Source of the DNA: Paracyclopina nana
Lineage: Eukaryota > Arthropoda > Copepoda > Cyclopoida > Cyclopettidae
NCBI GenBank assembly: GCA_019096065.1
Contig: JAGUCH010000008.1
Span: 5,027,001 to 5,091,000 of the forward strand
Direction of reading: 5' to 3'
DNA: 64,000 nt
Each line of letters begins with the position of its first letter. Position 1 is the stretch's first letter. Shown here one piece after another: positions 12,601 to 24,046 of the stretch. Position numbers and translations under genes: made by a program. The notes beneath the pieces were generated by a model that did not search any database, was not told the origin of the DNA, and saw nothing but the letters and a program-made list of their open reading frames with translations.

Positions 12601-13099
12601 GCAGCTGCCTAAATGTCTAAATGTTGAGTGTTTGCTTAGCTTGGTTTTGCTTTTTGTGGCAATATGAGAACGACCAAGTATCTATAAAAAATCTTTGATA
12701 TTTAAAAATTAAATATGAAATGGCTCTTCCTTATAATAAAGAAGACCCGTACTTGTAAATTGCTCGTTTATCTGCCTCAAATTGAGCAGTTTCGTCTGTG
12801 ACTGAGGAGAGTGCGGACGCTGATGCAGCTGCGGCTGCGGCTGCGGCCGCGGCTGCGGCTGTGGTCATGTAAGAACATGATGGGGATTCCCGATTGACCT
12901 GGCCAGGAGCAGATGGGTCAAAATCTCGACTATGTTGTGATGAATTTGGAGCTGGAGAGGAAGCGTCACTCCCAGTCTCGTTGTCTTGATGGGGAGGGGC
13001 GTGGCCTCTCAACGGGGGCGGGGTCTGGGCGCTGTCATAGAGGCCTCTGCCATTTGATGACGAGGATGAGCTTGACGAAGGATTGACTAAAGCTGCCAT
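9640..13099 (-). CDS. PKNOX: PKNOX/PREP TALE homeodomain transcription factor
   Basis: Seven exons read in phase: 13099-12753, 12438-12267, 12208-11900, 11560-11308, 10734-10592, 9908-9761 and 9695-9640, giving 475 residues (human PKNOX2 is about 472). The N-terminus is low complexity with Ser and Ala runs. The MEINOX/PBX-interaction domain is split over exons 1-3 ([45 protein letters not shown]). The homeodomain is split over exons 5-6 ([20 protein letters not shown], then [16 protein letters not shown] and [12 protein letters not shown]), with the TALE PYP insertion and Ile50. HPYPTEDEK and RRRIL are PKNOX rather than Meis/homothorax. The family heterodimerises with PBX/Extradenticle and binds DNA in the nucleus. 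The last intron (9760-9696) may be retained, giving a hydrophobic tail to a stop at 9645; the spliced tail [17 protein letters not shown] looks more normal. Confidence 0.92.
10156..10241. promoter_or_regulatory. Paired inverted CTCF-like element (copy A) in the PKNOX gene
   Basis: A perfect reverse core (GCGCCACCTGGTGG) at 10228-10241 is preceded by a weak forward half (TGGTGGCAC) at 10161-10169, with the start-to-start offset of 72 seen in other copies. GCCGTCCAG lies 19 bases from the reverse core. It sits in the PKNOX intron between the two homeobox exons. Confidence 0.5.
10863..11264. mobile_element. MITE in PKNOX intron 4, TIR GGCCGATTTCATAT
   Basis: The left end GGCCGATTTCATAT is matched in reverse at 11250-11263. 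Inner parts of the arms also pair loosely (AGCAAG, TTTGGAGGC, AGCTCAGC). Length about 400 bp, noncoding. The end sequence resembles those of the elements at 12460 and 57233 (GGNCGTTCTCATATT). No clear target duplication. Confidence 0.65.
12460..12675. mobile_element. MITE in PKNOX intron 1, TIR GGCCGTTCTCATATT
   Basis: The left end GGCCGTTCTCATATT is matched by GGTCGTTCTCATATT on the opposite strand at the right end. Pairing extends through GCAAAAAGCAAA and GCTAAGCAAACA. About 216 bp, no coding capacity, sits only 21 bases from PKNOX exon 2. Confidence 0.75.
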
Positions 13100-13109
13100 G
13101 CTTTTTTCT

Positions 13110-15442
13110 TATGCGGATCAATGGAAGATTTTCTTTTTTGGTTTTTTTTCACGTTGGATTTACATCAACTGAGAAACAACATTGCTCCTGAAATTGGAAG
13201 AAGGGTCAAACAGGTTAATGAGGCTGTGGCTAATGTGCATAACGAGCATTGCAAAACGTCTGTTGAAGCATAGTAAGATAATTTGTTTTTTATAAGGTGT
13301 GTATTCAATCTTGGTCTTTTTAGGACAATTTTGATGTATTGGAATGTGCATTGAATTCTCTGGCTGGAATCAAGGTGGAAAATTGTAGCCATGGTGGAAG
13401 AAGGTAGTGAGACAAAAAAAAGAGTAAAACTTTTTTGTCCAACCTCAATGGTAGATGTTTCACAAAGAACAACAACAACAGAGTGAATTAAAAACGCATC
13501 AAGACTCACAAAAATACTAGCATAGCGCTACAGACCTACATGCACACTGTGGGCAAATTCACACAAAATAATATGAGAAACTATTCATAGTAGTGATATG
13601 GCTTAGGATGATTTTCCCATGGCCAAGTGTGTGTTGTGGCACTTTTTGGGCTTCACTACCTCTTTATTTCACTTTTTTCATGCCACATAATTGCCCAGTG
13701 ATTTGAAGAAAAATGCAGCCAAAAAAGAGAGCGAGCCATAACACAACTCGTGATTTGCTTCTAATTGAATCTGGACGAGGAATCCTTTTTCAATTAGAAA
13801 TCCACAGATCCGAATAGCCATACATACATTCTTCTTTTCTATATCTCCCCTTTTACGAGGCAATTTTCAGTACACTATGGTGACTTCATTTACGGGACGC
13901 GAGGGAGCATGTGAACTCTCAGTTTTACGGTCAGTAAAAAGGCCGTAAAACGCGTAGAATATGGCTGCTACTCAGCTGCTGAGCAGCCACTTATACGAAC
14001 CTATTAATGTAAGCAGAACAAACCGAGGTTTATGGCTCGTAAAAGTGATGCCAAGTGGCAGGAGCAACAATTTGTCACCAAATTATTTGGCTATCAATCG
14101 ATCACCTCAATCACGCTGTCGATCAATGCTTTGCCCTAACACTGACCATAGCTGGCATGAAATATGCATTTTGATTGACCCTTTCCTAATAATAACAACC
14201 AGAAACAGTTGTAAGTAGTGGTGCTGCTAGAGCTTTCTGCTTCTGCTGCCAGCTCGTTTATAAGCAGGCAATAAAAAAATGGCCAAGAACGAATTGCAAA
14301 ATCTATCTTTTAACTAGGCCACTTCTAATGTAACTGCAGTAAAACAGTTGCCAAGCAAAAAAGCTCATTTTCGGCCTTTGTGGCTAATCACGTTTTAATT
14401 GCCATAGCGAATGCTCAGAAAAGAGCCATTGACAGATTTTCAAGTTATTTATAAGCTTTAGGTTTTTTAAAGCCTGTTCTAAAAGGTTTTTATGCTGTAG
14501 CTGCACAAAATACACTTTCTTAAATTAGAGACCTGCTCAAGGGTTTTAAAGTTTAAGTGACTTGACTTGATGTTAAGATCAGCCTTTGATCTTTGATGCA
14601 TTTAGCTTTTGAAATTGCGAAACTAGAAAATAATCAAGGGAAAAAAAGGCTTAAAATATGAATGGTGTTCATCTATTCAGGAAAATCATTCGAATTTCAG
14701 TTAATTTCACTCTATAAGCACTAAACACTGCTCTTTCTAACAATTAAGGATAGATGAAATGTAGTTAAAAAGTGGCCAAGCTAAGAGAGCGCACTCTATT
14801 GGCCAAAATCAATGGCAGCAATGTACCTATTAAATATTAGGTGTAATTGCAAATGACTGGGTAATGTTGCGAAATTATCTGTTTGGATCGACATGACGAT
14901 TTGTCACGGCATTTGACCATTTCTACACATTTATTGCCGGTCACACACACAACTTCAGAGACAACAATTAGATGGGCCACATATTTCATTGACGAATGGC
15001 TTATAACGCGTATGATTTCATTGATTTAAAGCCTACTAAAGGACCATTTGTTTCACTAAACAACAATCTTATTGCGATAAATTACCCAGCAAAGCATGAA
15101 TTACTTCTTTTGCCTCGACATAATTTCCTCTGATAAAAAAATGGCCATAAAACACAGGATGGGCTAATCAGTTGGCAAAAAGTGAAAAAAACCCGGGCAA
15201 AATAAGCATAATTGAAAAGAGTTTACAAGATCAATGAAGACGATTTTGCTTAGTCAAGGTTGGTCAGCAGATTTTGACCCTTATTTTTTATTCCACGCAT
15301 ATTCGCTGGTTTACATAAAAAGCCATAAATTCCGCCAGCAATAATTTTTGTTAGTCAAAAAATTCCTCTACTTAGTTTTCCTTTAAATTCAAGCTGCGAA
15401 AAGTCAGCAAGCAGATTCGAGCTTAAAAAGAACAGTTCTTAC
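13110..15442 (-). other. Inferred first intron of PKNOX
   Basis: No conserved coding segment, RNA gene or strong repeat is apparent. It is assigned as intron only because a donor-bearing GC-rich exon lies at 15443-15640 and the coding start at 13099. Confidence 0.35.
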
Positions 15443-15640
15443 CTTCTCGAGGGAAAGTGTGCTTCTTTTCGTGGCTGATAAAGAGTGAATTTTCGGATCT
15501 GATCCGTCTTGAAGTTGGTTTCGTAGTTAACTGTTTGGCAGTGCCGGCGTCAAAAGTGTTGTGGAGCCGCTCTCAGTTTTCCCGGCCGCCATCTCCGCTC
15601 AATTCGCCCACCACGGCCATATCACTCGACTGAGACAAAA
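15443..15640 (-). promoter_or_regulatory. Probable noncoding first exon and promoter of PKNOX
   Basis: A minus-strand donor (GAAG then GTAAGAACTG) ends at 15443. The GC-rich stretch to about 15640 includes GGCCGCCATC (YY1-like). It would splice over about 2.3 kb to the coding exon, most likely at CATAAG just upstream of the ATG at 13099. The acceptor has a weak pyrimidine tract, so the junction is uncertain. Confidence 0.4.
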
Positions 15641-16443
15641 ATGCGCCTAACGAGCTTTTGCCGTCAACCCTAGCACTTTTTAGATAATTTCGCGACAACC
15701 CTAGCCGCCATGCAGACACCAACAATAACTACCATTTTGTGGCCGGTTACCACACATTTTTTTATCCTCCAAAAATCTCGGGCTGAGTAAAGTTCAACCT
15801 TTTTCAGGCCAATAAATCTTCGAGCAGCTAAGAGAAGAAATTCTAATCCTTTTCTGTGTGTGTGTGGGGAAACACACTTGACTGTTTGGATTTTTTTCTG
15901 GTCAAAAGAGAAACCTCTGGGCTTTTGTCAGTTGTCCTTGCTTCAAAATGGAATTGGTCACACTCCATAGTGCATCTGTAAAATCCACCAGAAGGAGAAT
16001 AAGGGGGGGAAATAAGCTTTCCAAGTTCAACAAACCGTTAAAGTTATAAAAAGTACAACAAGGGACGCGAATCGCCGTCAGGTGGCGCTTTTTGGCATTA
16101 TTAGCATTTAGATGAGAGCCTAGAAAATCAGACCGCTTTCGGAGAGGCAAAACTGAATGAATGGGGTGCCAATTGGCCTCTTTATGAAGAAGATGCAGCT
16201 TGGCGTCTCGAGGGAGCAATCCATTAGCGCACTTTGACAAATGATGCCATAAAATCGGAAGCCTCAAACGGCTTTTTGCGCCGGCAGAAGCCGATTGCGT
16301 TTGAAAACTCCCGCGCTCGCGTGGCTGCTCCGCCATCAATCACAATTCTTCCACATTTGACATACATAAATACGTTCGAGTCTGCTAAATGGTTACTTTT
16401 CCCTTTTGAGCTCTGGCCATTATAGTAGTATGATGGATAAAAT
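15641..16443. other. Intergenic spacer between the two PKNOX-family genes
   Basis: No supported gene. It contains one strong CTCF-like site at 16075-16088. An open frame at 15902-16339 on the minus strand lacks family similarity and splice or start context. Confidence 0.5.
16075..16088 (+). promoter_or_regulatory. CTCF-like site between the PKNOX paralogs
   Basis: CCGTCAGGTGGCGC matches the metazoan CTCF core (CCACCAGGTGGCGC) at 12 of 14 positions. It lies between the polyA signal of the upstream paralog and the PKNOX promoter. Binding is inferred. Confidence 0.5.
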
Positions 16444-16449
16444 GTTTAT
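16444..16449 (-). terminator. PolyA signal of the homeodomain-less PKNOX paralog
   Basis: TTTATT on the plus strand (AATAAA on minus) about 110 bases after the stop codon at 16556, supporting that the transcript ends here rather than running on into the homeobox exons. Confidence 0.65.
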
Positions 16450-16555
16450 TCGTGAACTTGAGCCTCTACGTGATAATGGCAAAAGTTGCAATTAGCTCTG
16501 TTTTTGTACGTGATGAGCTATTAAAATAGTAAATGTAGGATTTTTTGCGTGAAAT

Positions 16556-17767
16556 TCAGTAGATGATTCGGGCTTCTTGGCCGCCTCCAGGATCACTCCA
16601 CAGTTTTGAATGCCGTTCGTTTAGAGACCTGCAAAATAGGGGCATTTTTCAGGGTTTTCACAAATAATAGGAAATTTTACCTCGCTGCCAGAATTTGGTC
16701 GGGATCAGGTGAGTGTGACATAAGCAAACTTTTGCTGCTTCCACTGCCACTGTCGTCGCTGTCCTCGTTCTCGTACACCGGCGGCAATTGATCAGCTTGC
16801 AATTTGTGCTTCAAAGTTGTAATGTATTTATGGCAAAATGTGTCGCATAGCTCTTGGACTTTGCGCAACTCTATCAAATGAAACCGTAATATCTGAAGAG
16901 CCATCATCATCTGAAAAGAAATCTTTAGCCAGCTGAATTGGGAGATAAAAAGGCTGAACGTTTACAATTTCGTTAGTTTCTTCATTGTCTGAAAGCATAG
17001 GCGACCAATCTTCACTTTGTTGGCGAAAGAACATTCGAACTTCGGAGTCGATCGACTCCAAGCTTGGCACTTCAATGGACTGCGTTGATTCATCGCATTT
17101 TTTCAGCAGCATCACCAATACCGGGTATAATGGATGCCTAAAAAGAGGCCATTATTCAAAATCACGACCATTCAAAACAGCAAAACTCCATATGGATGGC
17201 AATTTCCCATTTGACAGGTAAAAACGCGGCTCTATCTATTATAAAACCTAATGACATAAGTTCTCAAGCAAAATGATTGAAACTCAAAAACTACAATTGG
17301 GCATAAGTAGGAAGTCACAACTTGGCAAAGCTTGCTGATATAGGCAAAACACAAATGCACAAGCTTTATAAGAAGGAATAGCAGCCAGCTTTGCACTGCT
17401 GGAAATTAAAAGAGCATCAAATACAAAGACATTTGCATGGAATGGGCCGAAAACTAAAGTTACGACCCCTTTTTCACAAGATTTTAATTTGCAGCCAGCT
17501 AGCTGCATTTGATGCAAAATCTTCTTCTGCCTGCGAGAGAGTTTAGAGTGCTCTAGAGGTCCATCAGTTTAAGCTGAGAGAGCAGAAATGTCACATAAAT
17601 AAAACTAACCTAAAAATGGCCTGTTTGTCAGATTCCTGGACTGCTGCTGCTGTTGCTGTAGAGGAGGAGCTCGATGTGAATTTGAAATGGACATCCTCTA
17701 GCTCTCCTCCCTTTGAGGAGGAAGAAGTTTCTTCGAATTGAGATCTGGAGTCCATTTCGATTATCAT
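16556..17767 (-). CDS. Homeodomain-less PKNOX paralog (MEINOX-only protein)
   Basis: Exons 17767-17610, 17137-16966, 16910-16681 and 16628-16556 join in phase into 210 residues. A TGA lies in frame upstream of the ATG, after a TTTCAG acceptor at 17802, so a noncoding 5' exon exists. The protein has a Ser/Ala-rich N-terminus, then both MEINOX halves: [29 protein letters not shown], and [20 protein letters not shown]. Exon 2 is 172 bases with the same phases as PKNOX exon 2, so the genes are tandem duplicates. After an acidic DSDDSGSG segment the last exon adds 23 unrelated residues ([15 protein letters not shown]..) and stops. No homeobox exon follows; exon 3 ends in phase 2, which fits no downstream PKNOX homeobox exon. 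I infer a PBX-binding protein that cannot bind DNA itself, like homeodomain-less Meis/hth isoforms or plant KNATM. Confidence 0.85.
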
Positions 17768-17801
17768 AGATTTGTCGTTGGTCCCGCTAAAGCTGGCTCA
17801 T

Positions 17802-18323
17802 CTGAAATTGAAACACAACTGTGTAATTTGACCTGGCCATAAATCAAACAGCTAAAAAATCAAGCAGCACAAAATATGAAATTATTTACGACCAAAAGTA
17901 AAGCAATCAGTCTAGTATTATTTTTTGGCTAATATCAAGGCAAAAAGAGGCAGTTTGATTGATTTTTGTCCAAATTGGGGGATATATAAAGTATGACCCG
18001 AAAAGGATGATTGATAGCAATCAATTTTCACAGAGAAACGGTGAAAATCACCACATTTGTAAAACAGCCTTTATCAGAAAATTAATTCAAAGCAGCTTGC
18101 GGCAAAAGATCAAAAACCCATTATAAATTTTTTTCTCCTGTTTGCAATCCCATTTTATACACGCGCATACGCACACAGACTTTTTTAGCAGTAGCTGATG
18201 AGGACTTCTTCAACGTGTTGCTCAACAATAAAGTTACGAGCAATAAACCACACTTGAAGACTATTTTATGGCCAAGAGGAACAAAAGATGACTTTTTGCA
18301 AGCAAAAAATCACGTAGTCACAC
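17802..18323. other. Upstream flank of the PKNOX paralog
   Basis: An acceptor TTTCAG at 17802-17807 shows that this is transcribed intron of the paralog on the minus strand. No first exon could be placed; it may lie beyond the foldback element at 18324-22831. Confidence 0.4.
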
Positions 18324-21300
18324 TTAACAGCTCCTGACTGTAAGCCACAAGCAATCCTGATACAAGGTTTCGGATTCGAAAATCAGTTTTTTGGCCCAAA
18401 CCCCTTGCAATAGTGTGAAAAGTTGGAAAATTAAGTTTCATGACCACTGGACCACTCTAGGGTGGTCAAGTGGTGCGGTAAGCAAAATGCTGTTTAGATT
18501 AAGGCAAAAATGAATGGGGGCCTAGCTGGAGGTGTGGGTATGGCCAGAAATCAACTATACCCTAATTATCTAGGCCCTGGGGGGGTCTCTAGGTGTCAGG
18601 GAAAAAAAGTTGAAAAACGTAAACAAACTAGTTGAAAAATGGCCAAAATTCACTTTTTCGGACCCTACTTTGAGGGCATTTTCCTCCCATGTCAGTGGAT
18701 GGATTTTTGATTTTTCAACTCTGGATGAAAGTCAAAGATTGGAACTGTCATTACAAAAAAGAAAATTCATTATATGTCTGCAGATGGAGCTCCTGGAGCG
18801 ATTCAAAAATACACATTTTTTACAAAAATGACTTTACAGTAAAACATATAAAACTGACAAGCGGAAGTGAAGTCAAATACAAACATTTTTTTATCATCAC
18901 AAACATGTCAGTGCACACCCAGAGGCTTCTCCCAAACAAAAAAATTCAGGATATATAGGCCCTGCCCCTGGCCTGGAGCCTGGGCGGTCCCATTTATTCT
19001 CTGCTGTAACAGCTACATAGGCCAACAGGGAGCCCTTGGCTCCCATGTCAGTGGATGAAAGTGTCCTTTTTTGGCCTCCTGAGGTCTGTGCTGACCTGGA
19101 GGCTTGGGCCAATCAAAAAAATTCAGGGTACATTGGCCCTGGCCAGGAGCCAGGGCGGTACCGGTTATAATCTACTGCAGCAGCTTCATAGGCCAACAGG
19201 TAGCCCCTGGCTCCCATGTCAGTGGATGAAAGTGTCCTTTTTCAGCCTCCTGAGGTCTGTGCTGGCCTGGAGGCTTGGTCCAAGCAAAAAAATTCAGGGT
19301 ACATTGGCCCTGGCCAGGAGCCAGGGCGGTACTGGTTATGCTCTGCTGCAGCAGCTACATAGGCCAACAGGGAGCCCCTGGCTCCCATGTCAGTGGATGA
19401 AAGTGCCCTTTTTCAGCCTCCTGAGGTCTGTGCTGACCTGGAGGCTTGGTCCAAGCAAAAAAATTCAGGGTACATTGGCCCTGGCCTGGAGCCAGGGCGG
19501 TACCGGTTATACTTGCTCTGCAGCAGCTTCATAGGGCCAACAGGTAGCCCCTGGCTCCCTATGTCCAGTGGATGAAAGTGTGTCCTTTTTGGCCTCCTTG
19601 AGGTCTGTGCTGACCTGGAGGCTTGGTCCAAGCAAAAAAAAGAATCTGTACATTGGCCCCGGGCCTGGAGCCAGGGCGGTACCGGTTATACTCTACTGCA
19701 GCAGTTTCATAGGCCAACAGGTAGCCCCTGGCTCCCATGTCAGTGGATGAAAGTGAACCTTTTTTGGCCTCCTGAGGTCTGTGCTGACCTGGAGGCTTGG
19801 TCCAAGTAAAAATTCAGGGTATACTAGCCCTGGCCAGGGAAAGCCAGGGGCGGGTATTCGGTTTAGAGTGCTCTTTCGCTGCAGCAGCTACATGAGCCAA
19901 CAGGGGAGCCCCCTGGCTCCTATGTCAGTGGATGAAAGTGTCTTTTCAGCCTCCTGAGGGTCTGTTGCTGACCTGGAGGCTTGAGTCCAAAGCAAAAAAT
20001 TCCAGGGTACATTGGCCCTGGCCAGGAGCCAGGCGGTACCTCGGTTATGCCTTCTACTGCAGCAGCTTCATAGGCCAACAGGTAGCCCCTGGCTCCCATG
20101 TCAGTGGATGAGAGGCCCGTCCTTTTTTGGCCTCCTGAGGTCTCCAGTGCTGACTCTGGAGGCTTGGTCCAAGCAAAAATTCAGGGCTGCATACTGGCCC
20201 TGGCCAGGAGCCAGGGGCGGTACTGGTTATGCCCTGCTGCAGCAGCTACATGAGGCCAACAGGGAGCCCCTGGCTCCCATGTCAGTGGATGAAAGTGCCC
20301 TTTTTCAGCCTCCTGAGGTTCCTGTGCTGACCTGAGGCTTGGTCCAAGCAAAAATTCAGGGTACATTGGCCCTGGCCAGGAGCCAGGTCGGTACCGGTTA
20401 TGCTCTACTGCAGCAGCTACATAGGCCAATATGGAGCCCCTGGCTCCCATGTCAGTGGATGAAAGTGTCCTTTTTCATCCTCCTGAGGTCTGTGCTGACC
20501 TGGAGGCTTGGTCCAAGCAAAAAAATTCAGGGTACATTGGCCCTGGCCTGGAGCCAGGGCGGTACCGGTTATACACTCTGCTGCAGCAGCTACATAGGCC
20601 AATATGGAGCCCCTGGCTCCCATGTCAGTGGATGAAAGTGTCCTTTTTCATCCTCCTGAGGTCTGTGCTGACCTGGAGGCTTGGTCCAAGCAAAAAAATT
20701 CAGGGTACATTGGCCCTGGCCTGGAGCCAGGGCGGTACTGGTTATGCTCTGCTGCAGCAGCTACATGAGCCAACAGTGAGTTTCCTGGCTCCCATGTCAG
20801 TGGATGAAAGAGTTCTTTTTCTAGCCTCCTGAGGTCCTGTGCTGACCTGGGAGGCTTGGTCCAAAGCAAAAAAATTCAGGGTACATTGGCCCTGGCCTGG
20901 AGCCAGGGCGGTACCGGTTATACTCTACTGCAGCAGCTTCATAGGCCAACAGGTAGCCCCTGGCTCCCATGTCAGTGGATGAAAGTGTCTTTTTTTGGCC
21001 TCCTGAGGTCTGTGCTGACCTGGAGGCTTGGTCCAAGCAAAAAAATTCAGGGTACATTGGCCCTGGCCAGAGCATCAGGGCGGTACTGGTTATGCTCTCG
21101 CTGCAGCAGCTACATGAGGGTCAACAAGGGAGCCCCTGGCTCCCATGTCAGTGGGATGAAAGTGCCCTTTTTCCAGCCTCCTGAGGTCTGTGCTGACCTG
21201 GAGGCTTGGTCCAAGCAAAAATTCAGGTGCAAACATTACCTGGCCCCAGGAGCCAGGGCGGTACCGGTTATGCTCTACTGCAGCAGCTTCATAGGCCAAC

Positions 21301-22831
21301 AGGTAGCCCCTGGCTCCCATGTCAGTGGATGAAAGTGTCCTTTTTTGGCCTCCTGAGGTACATTGGCGTTGGCCCGGAGCCAGGGCGGTACTGGTTATAC
21401 ACTCTGCTGCAGCAGCTACATAGGCCAATATGGAGCCCCTGGCTCCCATGTCAGTGGATGAAAGTGTCCTTTTTCATCCTCCTGAGGTCCAAAAGCAAAG
21501 AAGATCTGAACACCGATGAATTGTGGGTAGAAATGGAGTCCCATTTGTGATCAAAAGGTCTAATGAATCCTTGAAAATAAATTTGATAAACAGGCTATTG
21601 ATCTGAGAGTCTGAAAAAACTCATAAGAATGAAAAATTAACAAAATGTATAGCTGAAACTGCCCAGACTAATGTACCCTTGGAATTTTTTGAGTTGGACC
21701 AAGCCTCCAGGTCAGCATTATGACCTCAGGAGGCTGAAAAGGGTACTTTCATCCCGCATTGACATGTGGTCAGGGGCTCCTGTTGGCTTCATGTAGCTGC
21801 TGCAGCAGAGTGTATAACTGCACTGCCCAGGCTCCAGGCCAGGGCCAATGTACCCTGAATTTTTTTATTTGGACCAAGCCTCCAGGCCAGCACAGACCTC
21901 AGGAGGCTGAAAAAGGACACTTTCATCCACTGACATGGGAGCCTGTCTGGCCTCATGAAGCTGTTGCAGTAGATTATAACCGGTACCGCCCCTGGCTCCC
22001 TGGCCAGGGCCATATGTACCCTGAATTTTGATTGGCCCAAGCCTCCAGGTCAGCACAGACCTCAGGAGGCCAAAAAGGACACTTTCATCCACTGACATGG
22101 AGGCCAAGGGCCTCTGTTGGCCTATGTAGCTGTTACAGCAGAGAATAAATGGGACCGCCCAGGCTCCTGGCCAGGGGCAGGGCCTATATATCCTGAATTT
22201 TTTTGTTTGGGAGAAGCCTCTGGGTGTGCACTGACATGTTTGTGATGATAAAAAATGTTTGTATTTGACTTCACTCCGCTTTTAAGCATCAGTTTTATAT
22301 GTTTTACTGTAAAAGTCATTTTTGTAAAAATGTGTATTTTTGAATCTGCTCAGGAGCTCCATCTGCAGACATATAATGAATTTTCTTTTTGTAATGACAG
22401 TTCCAATCTTTCGACTTTCATCCAGAGTTGAAAAACTCAAAAATCCATCCACTGACATGGGAGGGAAAATGCCCTCAAAGTAGGGTCCGCCAAAAAGTGA
22501 ATTTCAGCCATTTTTCAACTTAGTTTGGATGATACGTTTTTTTCAACTTTTTTCCCTGACACCTAGAGACCCCCCCAGGGCCTAGATAATTAGGGTATAG
22601 TTGATTTCTGGCCATACCCACACCTCCAGCTAGGCCCCCATTCATTTTTGCCTTAATCTAAACAGCATTTTGCTTACCGCACCACTTGACCACCCTAGAG
22701 TGGTCCAGTGGTCATGAAACTTAATTTTCCAACTTTTCACACTATTGCAAGGGGTTTGGGCCAAAAAACTGATTTTCGAATCCGAAACCTTGTATCAGGA
22801 TTGCTTGTGGCTTACAGTCAGGAGCTGTTAA
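18324..22831. mobile_element. Foldback-type DNA element with 171 bp subrepeats in its arms
   Basis: The ends are TTAACAGCTCCTGACTGTAA and its reverse complement. The outer 600-700 bp arms pair almost perfectly (18328-19000 with 22160-22827). Inward, the left arm runs into about fifteen direct copies of a 171 bp unit and the right arm into about three inverted copies. The short centre (21490-21700) has no open frame that I recognise. TTAA at both ends could be a piggyBac-type target duplication or simply part of the TIR. The architecture (long TIRs with internal tandem units, little coding DNA) resembles Foldback/Galileo elements. Near-identical outer arms suggest recent origin or ongoing homogenisation. 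Confidence 0.85.
19040..21480 (+). repeat. 171 bp tandem repeat array
   Basis: The word CTCCCATGTCAGTGGATGAA recurs at 19040, 19211 and 19382 (exactly 171 apart), then at about 170-185 base spacing to about 21446, roughly 15 copies. Units share CCTGAGGTCTGTGCTGACC and the self-complementary CCTGGCCAGGAGCCAGGG. Middle copies (19550-20300) carry many single-base insertions, while the flanking copies are nearly identical; this could be true decay or sequencing noise. Open frames across the array are by-products of the period (171 = 3 x 57). Confidence 0.9.
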
Positions 22832-22994
22832 ATGGTGAGTGAGATATTACCTGCGAGCCAACCAATCTATTTTACATTTTGTGAGTTATATGCATTGTTC
22901 AACCAAGTCTTACCACTTCCATCTAAATTATGAGAATCTTTGCGGCCTGCTTGCTTAACAAGAGCACACTTGCAATGCATGGGGACATTTTTTG

Positions 22995-23078
22995 CCACCA
23001 GGTGGCGCTATTCAAATCTACGGCGGCCGGTGCGGCCCGTAGCCGTGCAGCCAGCTATGAAAGTGCGCCACCTGGTGG
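22995..23078. promoter_or_regulatory. Paired inverted CTCF-like element (copy B)
   Basis: CCACCAGGTGGCGC at 22995-23008 faces its exact reverse complement at 23065-23078. Between them lie a GC-rich stretch and TGCAGCCAG at 23046-23054, 10 bases from the second core. This is the cleanest copy of the composite element seen in this window. CTCF binding is inferred from the motif. Confidence 0.65.
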
Positions 23079-24046
23079 ACACATTTCTCCCTTTTAATGC
23101 CAATTGCTCAAAACAGGTCATAAATTAGTCTAAAAGCTAACGATGATTGCTTTTCCTCTTCTGGTTGAGGCCAAAATTGTGCTGAGCTAAGAGTTGAGCT
23201 AAGAGTTGAACGGCAGTAAAACATTCCGTACAAATGTGCGCACATTTGTGGCTGTCATAATTGCCATGTTCGCGACCATCGTTTGCAGTAAAACAAGCCA
23301 TTCTCATGCTTCTCATTCAATCAAGCTTCATTAAGAATGTGAAGCCCATTGCTTAAAGTCTGCTGACTTATGAAAAAGCTTTCCTTGACCAAGGCTATGA
23401 GTCTCTTATAAAGGATCTACTACAAGTACAACGTAAAGGCCTTTTTAAGAACAGAGTGTGGAAGATTTCCATTTCCGGACTATATTCATAAATATGCTCA
23501 GCTCTGGTAACTCTGTGAGTGTGCCGCTGCTGTAGTCGAGTGATAAGAGTAATTTTGTCCATCAGCTGCTCTTCTTTTGCAAGAGTCCACAAAGTTATTG
23601 CAGTTTGTTACCCATAAATTGTCATTATACGTGTCTTCGCACCCTCCTTCTACTCAGCTGAGTATAAACAATATTTCTCATCTCGCGATGTCAAAACTCC
23701 TCAACGAGAATCTGGCTTCAATGTTTACGCTACTCATGCAGCGAACCTCCACAGTAAAAGAAGACATTTTTCATCCATGCCATATGGACTTGGTGCAATT
23801 TGCCATTTTGCATTTTGTCTTTACGACGAGACGATATAATACCTTTTGGAGAAAAACAGCCATTTTTGTCAGCTTGGCGGTGGGTTCACTACATACGGCA
23901 GTGAAGCGAAAATCCCGGTATTTTGCTGAGATCTGGCGTGCGCTCGCATCTACCGTACAGTAATGACTTATTTTCATCACATGTGAAGAAATAATATCCA
24001 TTATTGTACGGTTGGCAACTTGAGAGTTCTTCTTCAATTAAAAAAA

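Noticed and set aside
15902-16339. 145-codon minus-strand frame between the PKNOX genes
   Set aside because: No similarity, lies past the paralog's polyA signal, and overlaps a CTCF-like site; likely chance.
19055-21550. Open frames of 100-160 codons in the 171 bp array
   Set aside because: 171 is a multiple of three, so any stop-free unit gives a long repetitive frame; repeated LRSVLTWRLGPS.. text follows the DNA repeat and there is no gene context.
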